From an uncultured Candidatus Saccharibacteria bacterium (GTDB taxonomy: Bacteria; Patescibacteriota; Saccharimonadia; Saccharimonadales; Saccharimonadaceae), in assembly GCA_947253945.1 (NCBI GenBank), contig CAMYAY010000010.1, positions 1 to 16,970 of the forward strand: 16,970 bases of DNA. The letters run 5' to 3'. Shown here piece by piece: positions 7,093 through 14,466 of this stretch. Position numbers and translations under genes: made by a program. How positions within the stretch are numbered: position 1 is the stretch's first letter; each line of letters begins with the position of its first letter. Below the pieces are notes generated by a model, which worked only from the letters and a program-made list of their open reading frames with translations, ran no database searches and had not been told where the DNA came from.

Positions 7093-7107
7093 AATGTTTG
7101 CAACATT
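7093..7107. promoter_or_regulatory. Palindromic upstream element AATGTTTGCAACATT
   Basis: Perfect six-base arms around TGC, 25 bases upstream of the -35. An almost identical element (8613-8627) sits at nearly the same distance from the -35 of the 420-residue gene, which makes it a candidate regulator site. Confidence 0.5.
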
Positions 7108-7151
7108 CTAGCCGCCAAGCCGCGTACGCCAAGCTGAATACATGATTCACA

Positions 7152-7188
7152 ATAAAACCAAAACCGCCACCCCTTACAGGGTGGTGGT
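7152..7188 (-). terminator. Intrinsic terminator of the 420-residue PNTG gene
   Basis: ACCACCACCC/GGGTGGCGGT stem (one mismatch) with loop TGTAAG, then TTTGGTTTTAT on the minus strand. Confidence 0.85.
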
Positions 7189-7205
7189 AATGTACTGCAA
7201 AACGT

Positions 7206-7217
7206 AAAGTTAACTTT
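7206..7217. repeat. Palindrome after the stop of the 420-residue gene
   Basis: AAAGTTAACTTT, perfect 12-base palindrome seven bases after the stop codon and before the terminator. Confidence 0.45.
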
Positions 7218-7223
7218 TACAGA

Positions 7224-8486
7224 TTAGAATTCGTAACCGGTGTTAGGTGCACCAAACTTGTGGTGGCCCTTCTTGACGTGCTGTTGACCCTTATTGGCAT
7301 CCTTAACAGCACCCTTGTCGGTACCAGACTTCTGGTCCTTGCTTTCTGGGGTTACTACAGGGTTATTAGTGGCCTTATCGTCTGAAGTCTTCTTATCCGA
7401 AGTCTTAGTACCACGCTCTTCCTTGGTCAAGCTAGGATAAGCGTTGAGCTCGTTATCGTCATCTGAGAACTCTGGGTAATCCAATAGATGGTCATCGCTA
7501 TCATCAGCTGGGGTTGGAGCTGGGGTTGGCTTAGCGGCAGCCTTTAGACCCTCACGTACTAGGTTTGCTAATGCAGCAAAGGTTGACTTCTTGCTATCGC
7601 GAACCTGCTTTGCAACAAGGTTGAGACCCTTGCTCTCGGCAAACTTCGCTAGGTTCTCCTTAGCGGTGTCAACAGCCTTGACTGACTTTTCAGCCTCAGT
7701 ACCAGCCTTCTCTAATCCAGCTAGCTCACCTAAAACCTTGGCATCGGCCTGCGTCTTTGGCAAGGCCTCACGTACTACTTTTGCTAACGCAGCAAAGTCT
7801 GACTTCTTGTCGTCGCGAATCTGCTTAGCAACATTAAGCTTCTTGCCCTCAGCAAACTTCGCTAGATTCTCCTTAGCTGCTTTAACATCATCGTTGGCTT
7901 TATCATAGGCAGTTGTATCGGCTTCCTCGCCCTGGCCAGTATTACCCCACAATTCTTTAAAGATTTCATCTGCATTGGCTTTAGCGTCAGCACCAGCCTT
8001 CTCTAATCCAGCTAGCTCAGCTAAAACCTTGGCATCAGCCTGCGTCTTTGGCAAATTCTCACGAACTAGGTTTACTAATGCAGCAAAGGTTGACTTCTTG
8101 CTGTCACGAACTTGCTTAGCAACAAGGTTAAGACCCTTGCTCTCAGCAAACTTCGCTAGGTTCTCCTTAGCAGTGTCATAAGCTTTGACTGAATCAGCAT
8201 GAGTCTTCTCAGCCTCAGTACCAGCCTTCTCTAGATCGGCTAGCTGAGCCATGTCATCTTTGGCTTCTGGCTTGGCTTCTGGCTTGGCTTCTGACTTGGC
8301 TTCTGACTTGGCGCAGAACGAACCGTTAAAAGTCTCACCCTTAGGGCACACAGTGCCGCTTAACTCAAACGCTTTATCAGCGTTGGCAGAACCAGTCATT
8401 GGCAATACTGAAACTAGGCCAAGGGCTAGAGTACCGAAAGCTACAACACCCGCAGATACGACGTTTAAGTAATTATGCTTACTCAT
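7224..8486 (-). CDS. Secreted PNTG-tag protein with three helical repeats
   Basis: 420 residues. Signal peptide about 1-36 (GSANA), then a two-cysteine loop CPKGETFNGSFC (47-58), the only cysteines and likely a disulfide. A KPEA linker (61-77) leads to three helical repeats at about 79-155, 156-252 and 253-316. Each holds the module AKENLAKFAESKGLN...VRDSKKSTFAALVNLVRE, ending LPK in two copies. The layout of three short helices closing with LP recalls GA-type (albumin-binding) bundles, but that is a resemblance only. An acidic block with HLLDYPEF (333-340) is shared with the 482-residue paralogue. The end is the common GHHKFGAPNTGYEF with no membrane tail. AAGGAG precedes ATG; own promoter and terminator. 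Likely an adhesin or ligand-binding surface protein by inference. Confidence 0.85.
   Translation of the reverse strand: MSKHNYLNVVSAGVVAFGTLALGLVSVLPMTGSANADKAFELSGTVCPKGETFNGSFCAKSEAKSEAKPEAKPEAKDDMAQLADLEKAGTEAEKTHADSVKAYDTAKENLAKFAESKGLNLVAKQVRDSKKSTFAALVNLVRENLPKTQADAKVLAELAGLEKAGADAKANADEIFKELWGNTGQGEEADTTAYDKANDDVKAAKENLAKFAEGKKLNVAKQIRDDKKSDFAALAKVVREALPKTQADAKVLGELAGLEKAGTEAEKSVKAVDTAKENLAKFAESKGLNLVAKQVRDSKKSTFAALANLVREGLKAAAKPTPAPTPADDSDDHLLDYPEFSDDDNELNAYPSLTKEERGTKTSDKKTSDDKATNNPVVTPESKDQKSGTDKGAVKDANKGQQHVKKGHHKFGAPNTGYEF
7539..8252 (-). repeat. Three tandem coding repeats in the 420-residue gene
   Basis: Copies at about 8022-8252, 7731-8021 and 7539-7730. Plus-strand phrases such as CCAGCCTTCTCTAATCCAGC recur nearly unchanged near 7706 and 7993, indicating recent internal duplication and possible copy-number change by recombination. 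Confidence 0.8.
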
Positions 8487-8502
8487 TCGTTATTCTCCTT
8501 CT

Positions 8503-8525
8503 TTAGATTAACTTCGCGCACACAG
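8503..8525 (-). promoter_or_regulatory. Conserved leader motif of the 420-residue gene
   Basis: CTGTGTGCGCG then AAGTTAATCTAA on the minus strand, matching 6993-7016 except for one or two bases; ATGCAG about 20 bases upstream could pair with it. Confidence 0.5.
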
Positions 8526-8560
8526 TAGATATATATTTATTATATTCTGCATGTATCTTT

Positions 8561-8588
8561 ATATTACCCCCCCGACAACCCATGTCAA
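8561..8588 (-). promoter_or_regulatory. Promoter of the 420-residue PNTG gene
   Basis: Perfect TTGACA (8583-8588), 16-base spacer containing seven consecutive G on the minus strand, TAATAT (8561-8566), then AAAGATACATGCAG as in the previous paralogue. The G-run sits in the spacer, where a change of length would alter -35/-10 spacing. Confidence 0.75.
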
Positions 8589-8612
8589 TATTTTAGACAA
8601 AAGCATTATAGT

Positions 8613-8627
8613 AATATTTGCAACGTT
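8613..8627. promoter_or_regulatory. Palindromic upstream element AATATTTGCAACGTT
   Basis: Counterpart of 7093-7107, 24 bases upstream of the -35. Two positions differ and both are in the arms, which leaves the TTTGCAAC centre identical. Confidence 0.45.
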
Positions 8628-8685
8628 AGTGCTATTGGTTATCAATGACAGAGTTATCGCGAGACGCCCTGCAGCATAATTTACA

Positions 8686-8719
8686 GCAACCAAAACCACC
8701 ACCCCTTACGGAGTGGTGG
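8686..8719 (-). terminator. Intrinsic terminator of the 482-residue PNTG gene
   Basis: CCACCAC/GTGGTGG stem, loop with CGTAAGGG, then TTTTGGTTG on the minus strand. Confidence 0.85.
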
Positions 8720-8923
8720 CCACACCAGCTGCTACCAGTGTTAATGAATCATTAACTAGTGTAGATTAGAATTCGTAACCGGTGTTAGGCGCACCAAACT
8801 TGTGGTGACCCTTCTTGGCGTGCTGTTGACCCTTACCGGCGTCCTTGGCGGCGCCCTTGTCAGCAGACTTCTGATCCTTGCTTTCTGGGGTTGCGGCAGG
8901 ATTATTAGCGTTATTATCGGCTG
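8692..8923 (-). repeat. 3'-end duplication, copy 1 (pairs with 10407-10638)
   Basis: The last about 158 coding bases, the stop, the 3' untranslated region and the terminator are co-linear with 10407-10638 at a constant offset of 1715 bases, with only scattered substitutions. This indicates recent duplication or gene conversion of the 3' ends of two otherwise different genes. Confidence 0.85.
8740..8756. repeat. Palindrome after the stop of the 482-residue gene
   Basis: GTTAATGAATCATTAAC: eight-base arms around one base, nine bases after the stop codon. Confidence 0.5.
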
Positions 8924-10214
8924 AAATCTCTGGGGTCTTCTTATCTAAAGTCCTAGTGCCCCGCTCTTTATTGCCTAAACCGAGATAAGCACCGAGCTCA
9001 TTATCGTCATCTAGGAACTCTGGATAATCCAATAGGTGGTCATCGCTATCATCAGCTGGGGTTGGAGTTGGAGCCGGAGTTGGGTCGGCTGGAGCTGGAG
9101 CCGGAGTTGGGTCAGCTGGGGCTGGAGCTGGAGTTGGGTCGGCTGGGTTGGCTGGATCAGCTGGGTTGTCGCCCTGGCCACTTGGATCTGGATTTGGCGC
9201 TGGGGCTGGTGTTGTATTCTTAGGTAGCGCATTGCGTACCTTAGCGACCAGTTGCTCAAAAGTTGAGGTCTTGTCTGCACGAACATCAGCAGCAACCTTG
9301 GTTAGTTTCTTGCCCTCGGCAAACTTCGCTAAGCTCTCCTTAGCGGCAGCATATGCCTCGTCAGCCTGTGCTGCAGCAGCACGGTCAGTGCTAAGCTGCT
9401 TTTCTGACTGATTCGCCACCTCGTTGCTCGTCTGGTACGCCTTGCTAGAAGTTTCTGCCTTGGCGTTAGCCTCCTTCGCGGTCTGCTCGGCGGTGCTTGA
9501 CTCCTTGGCAGAATCAGCGGCCTTCGTTTTTGCCTGATTATATGCAGTCTCAAGGGTCTTGATGTTTTGATAGTTATCCATCAAGCCCATCACTGAAGTC
9601 TTTAGGCTGCCTTTAGTATAGTCATCATTTAGCATATCGCAGAATTTGCTAACCGCAGCGCTAAACGACAACTCCTTACTGTTGTCATCCAACTCCTTCA
9701 CGGCGTTGTCCCAAGCGCCGGCCTTGTCGGCCTTCACCTTGTTGTCCTTCTTGATATTATTAAGAACATCCTTGATAGCTTCGCGTTTCTCTTTAGGCAT
9801 ATTCTTCTTAAGAGCAGCATTGAGCGTATCTTCATACTGCTTCTTGGCTTGCTGCTCAGTTTTAGCATCATTATCTGCGTTAGCCTTGGCAGTCTTCGCC
9901 TTCTCATCTGCTGCATTCTTAGCAGCAGCATCAGTCTGCTGAGTCTGCTTCTTCGCCTCCGCCTCTTGACGCTTGGTCTGAGCATCTGCGGTAGAAGTCT
10001 TCACCTTGGCCGCAGCAGCCTGCGCCTTAGCGTAGGCCTCTTTACCGGTAGCCTCAATGGAGTCTAAATCGTCTTTATTTCCTACTACTGGCGTATTGCC
10101 GTCCGTAGCCTTTACCAACAGGGACACTGGCAAGATTGCCGTAGCACCCAAAGCTAATGTGCCCAATGCAACCATGCCGGTTGATACTAGGCGTAGATAT
10201 TTGCGCTTAGTCAT
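8766..10214 (-). CDS. Secreted PNTG-tag protein with coiled coil and Pro-rich stalk
   Basis: 482 residues. A divergent signal peptide (1 to about 36) is followed by a long Ala/Lys/Glu/Gln-rich coiled-coil region (about 50-300) with one interruption near 185-215. One copy of the helical module found three times in the 420-residue protein lies at about 284-332 (AAKESLAKFAEGKKL to NALPK). A Pro-rich stalk of ADPTPAPAP units (354-386), the acidic HLLDYPEF block (393-400) and the common C-terminus GHHKFGAPNTGYEF complete it. It has one cysteine. This is the typical build of a fibrillar surface protein, but without a hydrophobic anchor. AAAGGATG precedes ATG; promoter 10244-10273, terminator 8686-8719. 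Function unknown; an extended surface rod is inferred. Confidence 0.85.
   Translation of the reverse strand: MTKRKYLRLVSTGMVALGTLALGATAILPVSLLVKATDGNTPVVGNKDDLDSIEATGKEAYAKAQAAAAKVKTSTADAQTKRQEAEAKKQTQQTDAAAKNAADEKAKTAKANADNDAKTEQQAKKQYEDTLNAALKKNMPKEKREAIKDVLNNIKKDNKVKADKAGAWDNAVKELDDNSKELSFSAAVSKFCDMLNDDYTKGSLKTSVMGLMDNYQNIKTLETAYNQAKTKAADSAKESSTAEQTAKEANAKAETSSKAYQTSNEVANQSEKQLSTDRAAAAQADEAYAAAKESLAKFAEGKKLTKVAADVRADKTSTFEQLVAKVRNALPKNTTPAPAPNPDPSGQGDNPADPANPADPTPAPAPADPTPAPAPADPTPAPTPTPADDSDDHLLDYPEFLDDDNELGAYLGLGNKERGTRTLDKKTPEISADNNANNPAATPESKDQKSADKGAAKDAGKGQQHAKKGHHKFGAPNTGYEF
9057..9155 (-). repeat. Pro-Ala stalk repeat in the 482-residue gene
   Basis: Encodes residues 354-386 as tandem ADPTPAPAP nonamers (27-base units on the DNA), ending in TPTPTP-like variants. 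In-frame length change is possible. Confidence 0.75.
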
Positions 10215-10243
10215 TTCATCCTTTCTTCATTAAGTGCCCTATC

Positions 10244-10273
10244 ATTATAACTTATGTCTAATTAATTTCACAA
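10244..10273 (-). promoter_or_regulatory. Promoter of the 482-residue PNTG gene
   Basis: TTGTGA (10268-10273), 18-base spacer, TATAAT (10244-10249). The leader is only about 25 bases and lacks the motif found before the other PNTG genes. The remaining gene-free bases 10274-10400 show nothing further I can name. Confidence 0.65.
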
Positions 10274-10400
10274 TACTTTTTAGACAGATTGCCAACAAAC
10301 CGCGGTGAGAGTAAATACCGCCCCAATGACGTTACCAAACGGTGTGGCTATGGGATGATAGTAAGATAACAACAATCAGGATAATAATGTTTAGCACGAT

Positions 10401-10434
10401 AAACCAAAAACCACCACCCCTTACAGAGTGGTGG
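10401..10434 (-). terminator. Intrinsic terminator of the 194-residue PNTG gene
   Basis: CCACCAC/GTGGTGG stem with a TCTGTAAGGG loop, then TTTTTGGTTT on the minus strand; nearly identical to 8686-8719. Confidence 0.85.
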
Positions 10435-10638
10435 CTACACCAGCTGCTACCAGTGTTAATGAATCATTAACTAGTGTAGATTAGAATTCGTAACCGGTGT
10501 TAGGTGCACCAAACTTGTGGTGACCCTTCTTAACCTTCTGCTGGCCCTTACCTGCGTCCTTAGCAGCACCCTTGTCGGCAGACTTCTGGTCCTTGCTTTC
10601 TGGGGTTGCGGCAGGATTATTAGCATTCTTATCGGCTG
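10407..10638 (-). repeat. 3'-end duplication, copy 2 (pairs with 8692-8923)
   Basis: See the copy at 8692-8923. Homology ends inside the coding region at a shared TTATCGGCTG word, beyond which the two genes are unrelated. Confidence 0.85.
10455..10471. repeat. Palindrome after the stop of the 194-residue gene
   Basis: GTTAATGAATCATTAAC, identical to 8740-8756 and at the same distance from the stop codon. Confidence 0.5.
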
Positions 10639-11065
10639 GAGCCTCTGGAGTTACAGGAGCATCGTCCTTATAACCAGTGCTTGAGCCATTGCCAATGTTG
10701 TTAGCCTGACGAACAGTACCAGTCTTTTCGTCATACTGTTCGAATAGATTTGAGCGGTTGTCCTCAACAGCATTCTTAGCAGGATGACCGTAGCTCTCGT
10801 TTACATACATGTTGTTGTAAGGGCTACGTGGAGTTTTCTCCTTTTGATCTAGCTTAAGCTTGTGAGCTACTTCCTTCTCCTGAGCATCTGCATTAGGATT
10901 GGCCTTAAGATTCTTGTAGTAATCTTCGCTGGTGGTAAACTCGTTGCTTGCTTCAGCAGCGTTAGCAGCATTAGCTACTGGTAAAACAGTAACCAAACCT
11001 AGAGCTAGAGTACCGAAAGCTACAACACCTGCAGATACAACGTTTAAGTAATTACGCTTACTCAT
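10481..11065 (-). CDS. Secreted PNTG-tag protein, disordered core
   Basis: 194 residues. Signal peptide about 1-36 (VANAANA), then a polar core (37-140) rich in Asn, Lys, Glu and Tyr with no recognisable domain, no cysteine and no repeats. The tail from about 148 (NNPAATPESKDQKSADKGAAK) is almost the same as in the 482-residue protein, and the end is GHHKFGAPNTGYEF. It resembles the 191-residue protein in size and build. Start: ATG after AAAGGATT. The leader is long (about 115 bases) and carries the GTTAATC-type motif plus a perfect TTGTGCGCACAA palindrome. Probably a small secreted or surface protein; the function cannot be read from sequence. Confidence 0.82.
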   Translation of the reverse strand: MSKRNYLNVVSAGVVAFGTLALGLVTVLPVANAANAAEASNEFTTSEDYYKNLKANPNADAQEKEVAHKLKLDQKEKTPRSPYNNMYVNESYGHPAKNAVEDNRSNLFEQYDEKTGTVRQANNIGNGSSTGYKDDAPVTPEAPADKNANNPAATPESKDQKSADKGAAKDAGKGQQKVKKGHHKFGAPNTGYEF

Positions 11066-11080
11066 TTGTTTAATCCTTTC

Positions 11081-11114
11081 GTTAGATTAATTAGTTAACA
11101 TTTTGTGCGCACAA
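11081..11114 (-). promoter_or_regulatory. Leader motif with palindrome, 194-residue gene
   Basis: Minus strand TTGTGCGCACAA (11103-11114, a perfect palindrome), then GTTAACTAATTAATCTAAC. The TGTGCGC and TTAATCTAA words match the leaders of the 191- and 420-residue genes. Confidence 0.45.
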
Positions 11115-11185
11115 TAGATATTTGGATATTTATTATGCAGCAGCTGGTGCGATGACTGTAACCTACATTCATTACACTTACGTAT

Positions 11186-11214
11186 AGTGTACCTTATTTC
11201 CCTATTTTTTGCAA
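11186..11214 (-). promoter_or_regulatory. Candidate promoter of the 194-residue gene
   Basis: TTGCAA (11209-11214), 17-base spacer, TACACT (11186-11191), followed by ATACGTAAGTGTAATG. The promoter of the DUF916-like gene is followed by ATACATAAGTGTAATG, so the two share the first transcribed bases. Confidence 0.55.
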
Positions 11215-11251
11215 CCCCTTTATTAAGCTTATGTAAAAATTACAATGTCTA

Positions 11252-11279
11252 ACTCAAAACCCCGCACTGTGGCGGGGTT
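11252..11279 (-). terminator. Intrinsic terminator of the DUF916-like/SPNTG operon
   Basis: AACCCCGC/GCGGGGTT stem with a CACAGT loop and TTGAGTT on the minus strand, about 65 bases after the stop at 11345. The T-run is short. Confidence 0.75.
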
Positions 11280-11344
11280 GACAGAGGTGACTAGCCGGCG
11301 CGTTACTGACCGGGCAGCCGAGTGTACCTTATATTATAGTGAAT

Positions 11345-12409
<1,065 letters not shown>

Positions 12410-13411
12410 TTATTTATCTCCTTTGTGGCTGGTAGCCTTATGTGATTTAGCTGACTTATTGTTGCGCTTGCGAGCGTCCATAATGCCCTTCACGTTGATA
12501 GCGGTAAAGACTGCAATTAGCAAGATGCCGATAACAGTTAGAACAAAGATCCAAATTGGCACTGAAACCACGACCCTTTCAATTGAGTGGTCACGACCGT
12601 TCACGCTCACCTTCTGCTTGACCTTGTAGATACCGGTGCGCATTTGCGTCCAGGTCATATCGAAGTCGCGGCTGGTCTCTGGGTAAACGCTGGCCTGCTG
12701 TGACTCACCCTGGAACTCAAGGCGGTTATCGAGCCATGAGTGGACTTCCATTGAGTAGTTGACAGCGGCGGCAACGTTACCTTCGTTCTTAATAGTGAAT
12801 GAAGACTTGAGCGGAGCCTGTGGCTGGTAGCCTGGAATAGACTGCTTCTCAATAGTGTTGCGTTCAATAGTCTTGCCGCCCTTCATGCTAGCGGAAATCA
12901 CCATACCAACGCGGGCGCTTGACTTCACGCTAGTGGTTGCGCTCTTGTCTTGTGTTGGCAAGACGGTTGAGGCGAACAAAGTGGCATACTGCGTGCCGGC
13001 TGGCGGGTTATCTGGCACCTTAATGGTGTAGTTAACCACGGCAGTCTTGCCTGCTGGGATGCTATGAAGTTCGGACTTGTCGACAGAAATCCAGTCCTTC
13101 ATCAGGCTGTACTTACCAACCTTGTCATAGTTTGGTGCTGAGTAGTTGTTGTTGACAATGGTGTAAGAACCAGAGCCAATCTTGAAGTCCATCGGGATGG
13201 TTGAGGTGTTCTTTACCGTCATCTGACCCTTATAGACTTGCTTTGGCGCCAACTCGATTGAGTTCGTCGCCGGTGAAATCATCAAGCCAGTGGTTGGCTT
13301 GACATCCTTTTTATTTGCGGCCGACACCACACCAGTGGTAATCATTGCCAACGCCAGCACTGCCGCCGAAACGGTAAGTGCGTGGTGTTTAATTTTATGT
13401 AGTAACGTCAT
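12410..13411 (-). CDS. DUF916-like (WxL-partner) membrane-anchored surface protein
   Basis: 333 residues. Signal peptide about 1-31, two extracellular beta-sandwich domains (about 42-150 and 195-282), a membrane helix (284-306) and a short basic cytoplasmic tail (RKRNNKSAKSHK). Hallmarks of the DUF916/WxL-interacting family are ISPATNSIELAPKQVYKGQMTVKN at the start of domain 1, DWISVDKSEL and PAGTQYATLFAS (138-148). In Firmicutes these proteins bind WxL proteins and peptidoglycan. A longer frame to 13456 exists, but the ATG at 13411 has AAAGGAGG and yields a proper signal peptide. It is the first gene of an operon with the SPNTG protein, stop abutting start. Five WxL-like paralogues lie immediately upstream, which fits a surface complex. 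Confidence 0.88.
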   Translation of the reverse strand: MTLLHKIKHHALTVSAAVLALAMITTGVVSAANKKDVKPTTGLMISPATNSIELAPKQVYKGQMTVKNTSTIPMDFKIGSGSYTIVNNNYSAPNYDKVGKYSLMKDWISVDKSELHSIPAGKTAVVNYTIKVPDNPPAGTQYATLFASTVLPTQDKSATTSVKSSARVGMVISASMKGGKTIERNTIEKQSIPGYQPQAPLKSSFTIKNEGNVAAAVNYSMEVHSWLDNRLEFQGESQQASVYPETSRDFDMTWTQMRTGIYKVKQKVSVNGRDHSIERVVVSVPIWIFVLTVIGILLIAVFTAINVKGIMDARKRNNKSAKSHKATSHKGDK

Positions 13412-13428
13412 TAAACCTCCTTTACCTC

Positions 13429-13450
13429 CATTACACTTATGTATATTATA
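13429..13450 (-). promoter_or_regulatory. Extended -10 promoter of the DUF916-like operon
   Basis: TGC directly precedes TATAAT (13445-13450), an extended -10. The best -35 (TTGCAT) lies 19 bases away, too far to be strong. ATACATAAGTGTAATG follows (to 13429) and matches the start region of the 194-residue PNTG gene. Confidence 0.6.
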
Positions 13451-13510
13451 GCACACAAATACTATAATAATGCAATAGTTTTGCCAAACTCCAATTATCT
13501 ATAAAACTAT

Positions 13511-13535
13511 CAAAAAGCCCCGCCAGAGGCGGGGC
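13511..13535 (-). terminator. Intrinsic terminator of WxL-like gene A
   Basis: GCCCCGCC/GGCGGGGC stem with a three-base loop and TTTTTG on the minus strand. Confidence 0.9.
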
Positions 13536-13559
13536 ATTATCTTGTACTAACTTAGCTTA

Positions 13560-14225
13560 TTAGTGTTGTGGGTTAGTTACAGGAGTGGTGGCAGTATCGT
13601 CGGCAGCAACAGTGTAGACAACAACATCGGTGTAAGTACCAGGAGCAACAGTAGCATCCTTCTTGAAGTTGAACTTAGTCTCAGCCTTAGCGCGGTCAAG
13701 AGTCTTGAGGTCTTCCTTCTTGGCTTCCACTAGAACGATTGGAGTACCACTCTTCTTTGGCATTGCGAAGGTCTTTTCAGTGGTCTGGCCAGCCTTGGTA
13801 ACCTTAACAAGAGCGTTCCAGCCCTTAGCAGCAGTGGCGGTGTCAGCAACCGTTGGGATGCCAGCGGCGGTTGGATCAGCAGCATTCTTAAGGTCGGTAT
13901 CATCGTCTTCGTCGGTTAGAGTGATGCGACCTGGAACGTTGCCTTGGTACTGAATCTTATCTACACCGTTACCCTGCGCAGTATCATGCTTGTCGTCAGT
14001 ATTGCCGGTAGCGTCATTCTTGAATTTACCATGGTCAGTAGTACCTTCGCCGAATGTCTTATCGAGATCAACACCGATCTCCGGGGCTACGACCATCTTT
14101 ACGGTCTGAGTTACCGTACTAGCCTGAGTTTCTGCGTTAGCCACTGGAGCCAACACGGTTACGCCAACCAAACCAAGCGCCATGGTACCCATAGCGAGGA
14201 ATGGCAAAGCTTTGACAATTTTCAT
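13560..14225 (-). CDS. Secreted WxL-like paralogue A
   Basis: 221 residues, the longest and most divergent of five paralogues in a row. Signal peptide 1-31 (APVANA). The mature part is predicted beta-rich. Family marks: TVTQTVKMVV after the signal, ITLTDEDDDTDL (101-112), IPTVAD, GWNAL (135-139), AMPKK, and the closing strand GTYTDVVVYTV (196-206). The pair of a W-x-hydrophobic motif and a final GTYxDxxxYTV strand recalls the two motifs of WxL domains (WxL and a closing GTYTATITWTL-type strand), but with Tyr in place of the second Trp. It lacks a membrane anchor and cysteines, so attachment would have to be non-covalent. AAGGAGG precedes ATG. Family link is moderate; exact role unknown. Confidence 0.83.
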   Translation of the reverse strand: MKIVKALPFLAMGTMALGLVGVTVLAPVANAETQASTVTQTVKMVVAPEIGVDLDKTFGEGTTDHGKFKNDATGNTDDKHDTAQGNGVDKIQYQGNVPGRITLTDEDDDTDLKNAADPTAAGIPTVADTATAAKGWNALVKVTKAGQTTEKTFAMPKKSGTPIVLVEAKKEDLKTLDRAKAETKFNFKKDATVAPGTYTDVVVYTVAADDTATTPVTNPQH

Positions 14226-14254
14226 TTTGTCCTCCTTATTTAAAATTTTTCTCT

Positions 14255-14272
14255 ATTAGTGTCTCCACTAAT
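14255..14272 (-). promoter_or_regulatory. 5'-terminal stem-loop of gene A
   Basis: ATTAGTG-GAGA-CACTAAT begins at the predicted first transcribed base. The same stem occurs before genes B, C and D. The GAGA loop fits the stable GNRA class. Confidence 0.65.
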
Positions 14273-14279
14273 TGGTTTA

Positions 14280-14308
14280 ATTATATCAATTAGTTTACGT
14301 AAGCGCAA
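14280..14308 (-). promoter_or_regulatory. Promoter of WxL-like gene A
   Basis: TTGCGC (14303-14308), 17-base spacer starting TTA, TATAAT (14280-14285). The same design occurs in genes B, C and D. Confidence 0.8.
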
Positions 14309-14339
14309 TAGAATTATGGCTAGTTTTGCCATTTTTCTG

Positions 14340-14350
14340 GTAATTTTTAC
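14340..14350. promoter_or_regulatory. GTAA-TTAC inverted repeat upstream of gene A promoter
   Basis: Minus strand GTGGTAAAAATTAC; similar GTAGTAAAA-TAC sequences lie upstream of genes C (15882-15892) and D (16655-16665). Distance to the -35 varies (about 20-45 bases), which weakens an operator reading. Confidence 0.3.
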
Positions 14351-14401
14351 CACGGGTTCCACCCTGCTCTGTGGGATTTGGCACTCGGGATATTGCACGG
14401 C

Positions 14402-14438
14402 GCAAACAAAACCAGCCTCACCTTACGGGGGCTGGTTT
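14402..14438 (-). terminator. Intrinsic terminator of WxL-like gene B
   Basis: AAACCAGCC/GGCTGGTTT stem with a 12-base loop, then TGTTTG on the minus strand. Confidence 0.82.
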
Positions 14439-14466
14439 AGTCTTCACTAAGTAATTCTACTAATTA

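Noticed and set aside
14345..14372. T-box-like word on the minus strand (AGGGTGGAACCCG)
   Set aside because: It has an extra C compared with the T-box consensus, lies upstream of the gene A promoter and not inside a leader, and no aminoacyl-tRNA synthetase or amino-acid gene follows.
14259..14450. 63-residue plus-strand frame with a hydrophobic stretch between genes A and B
   Set aside because: It overlaps the gene A promoter and the gene B terminator, and has no ribosome site.
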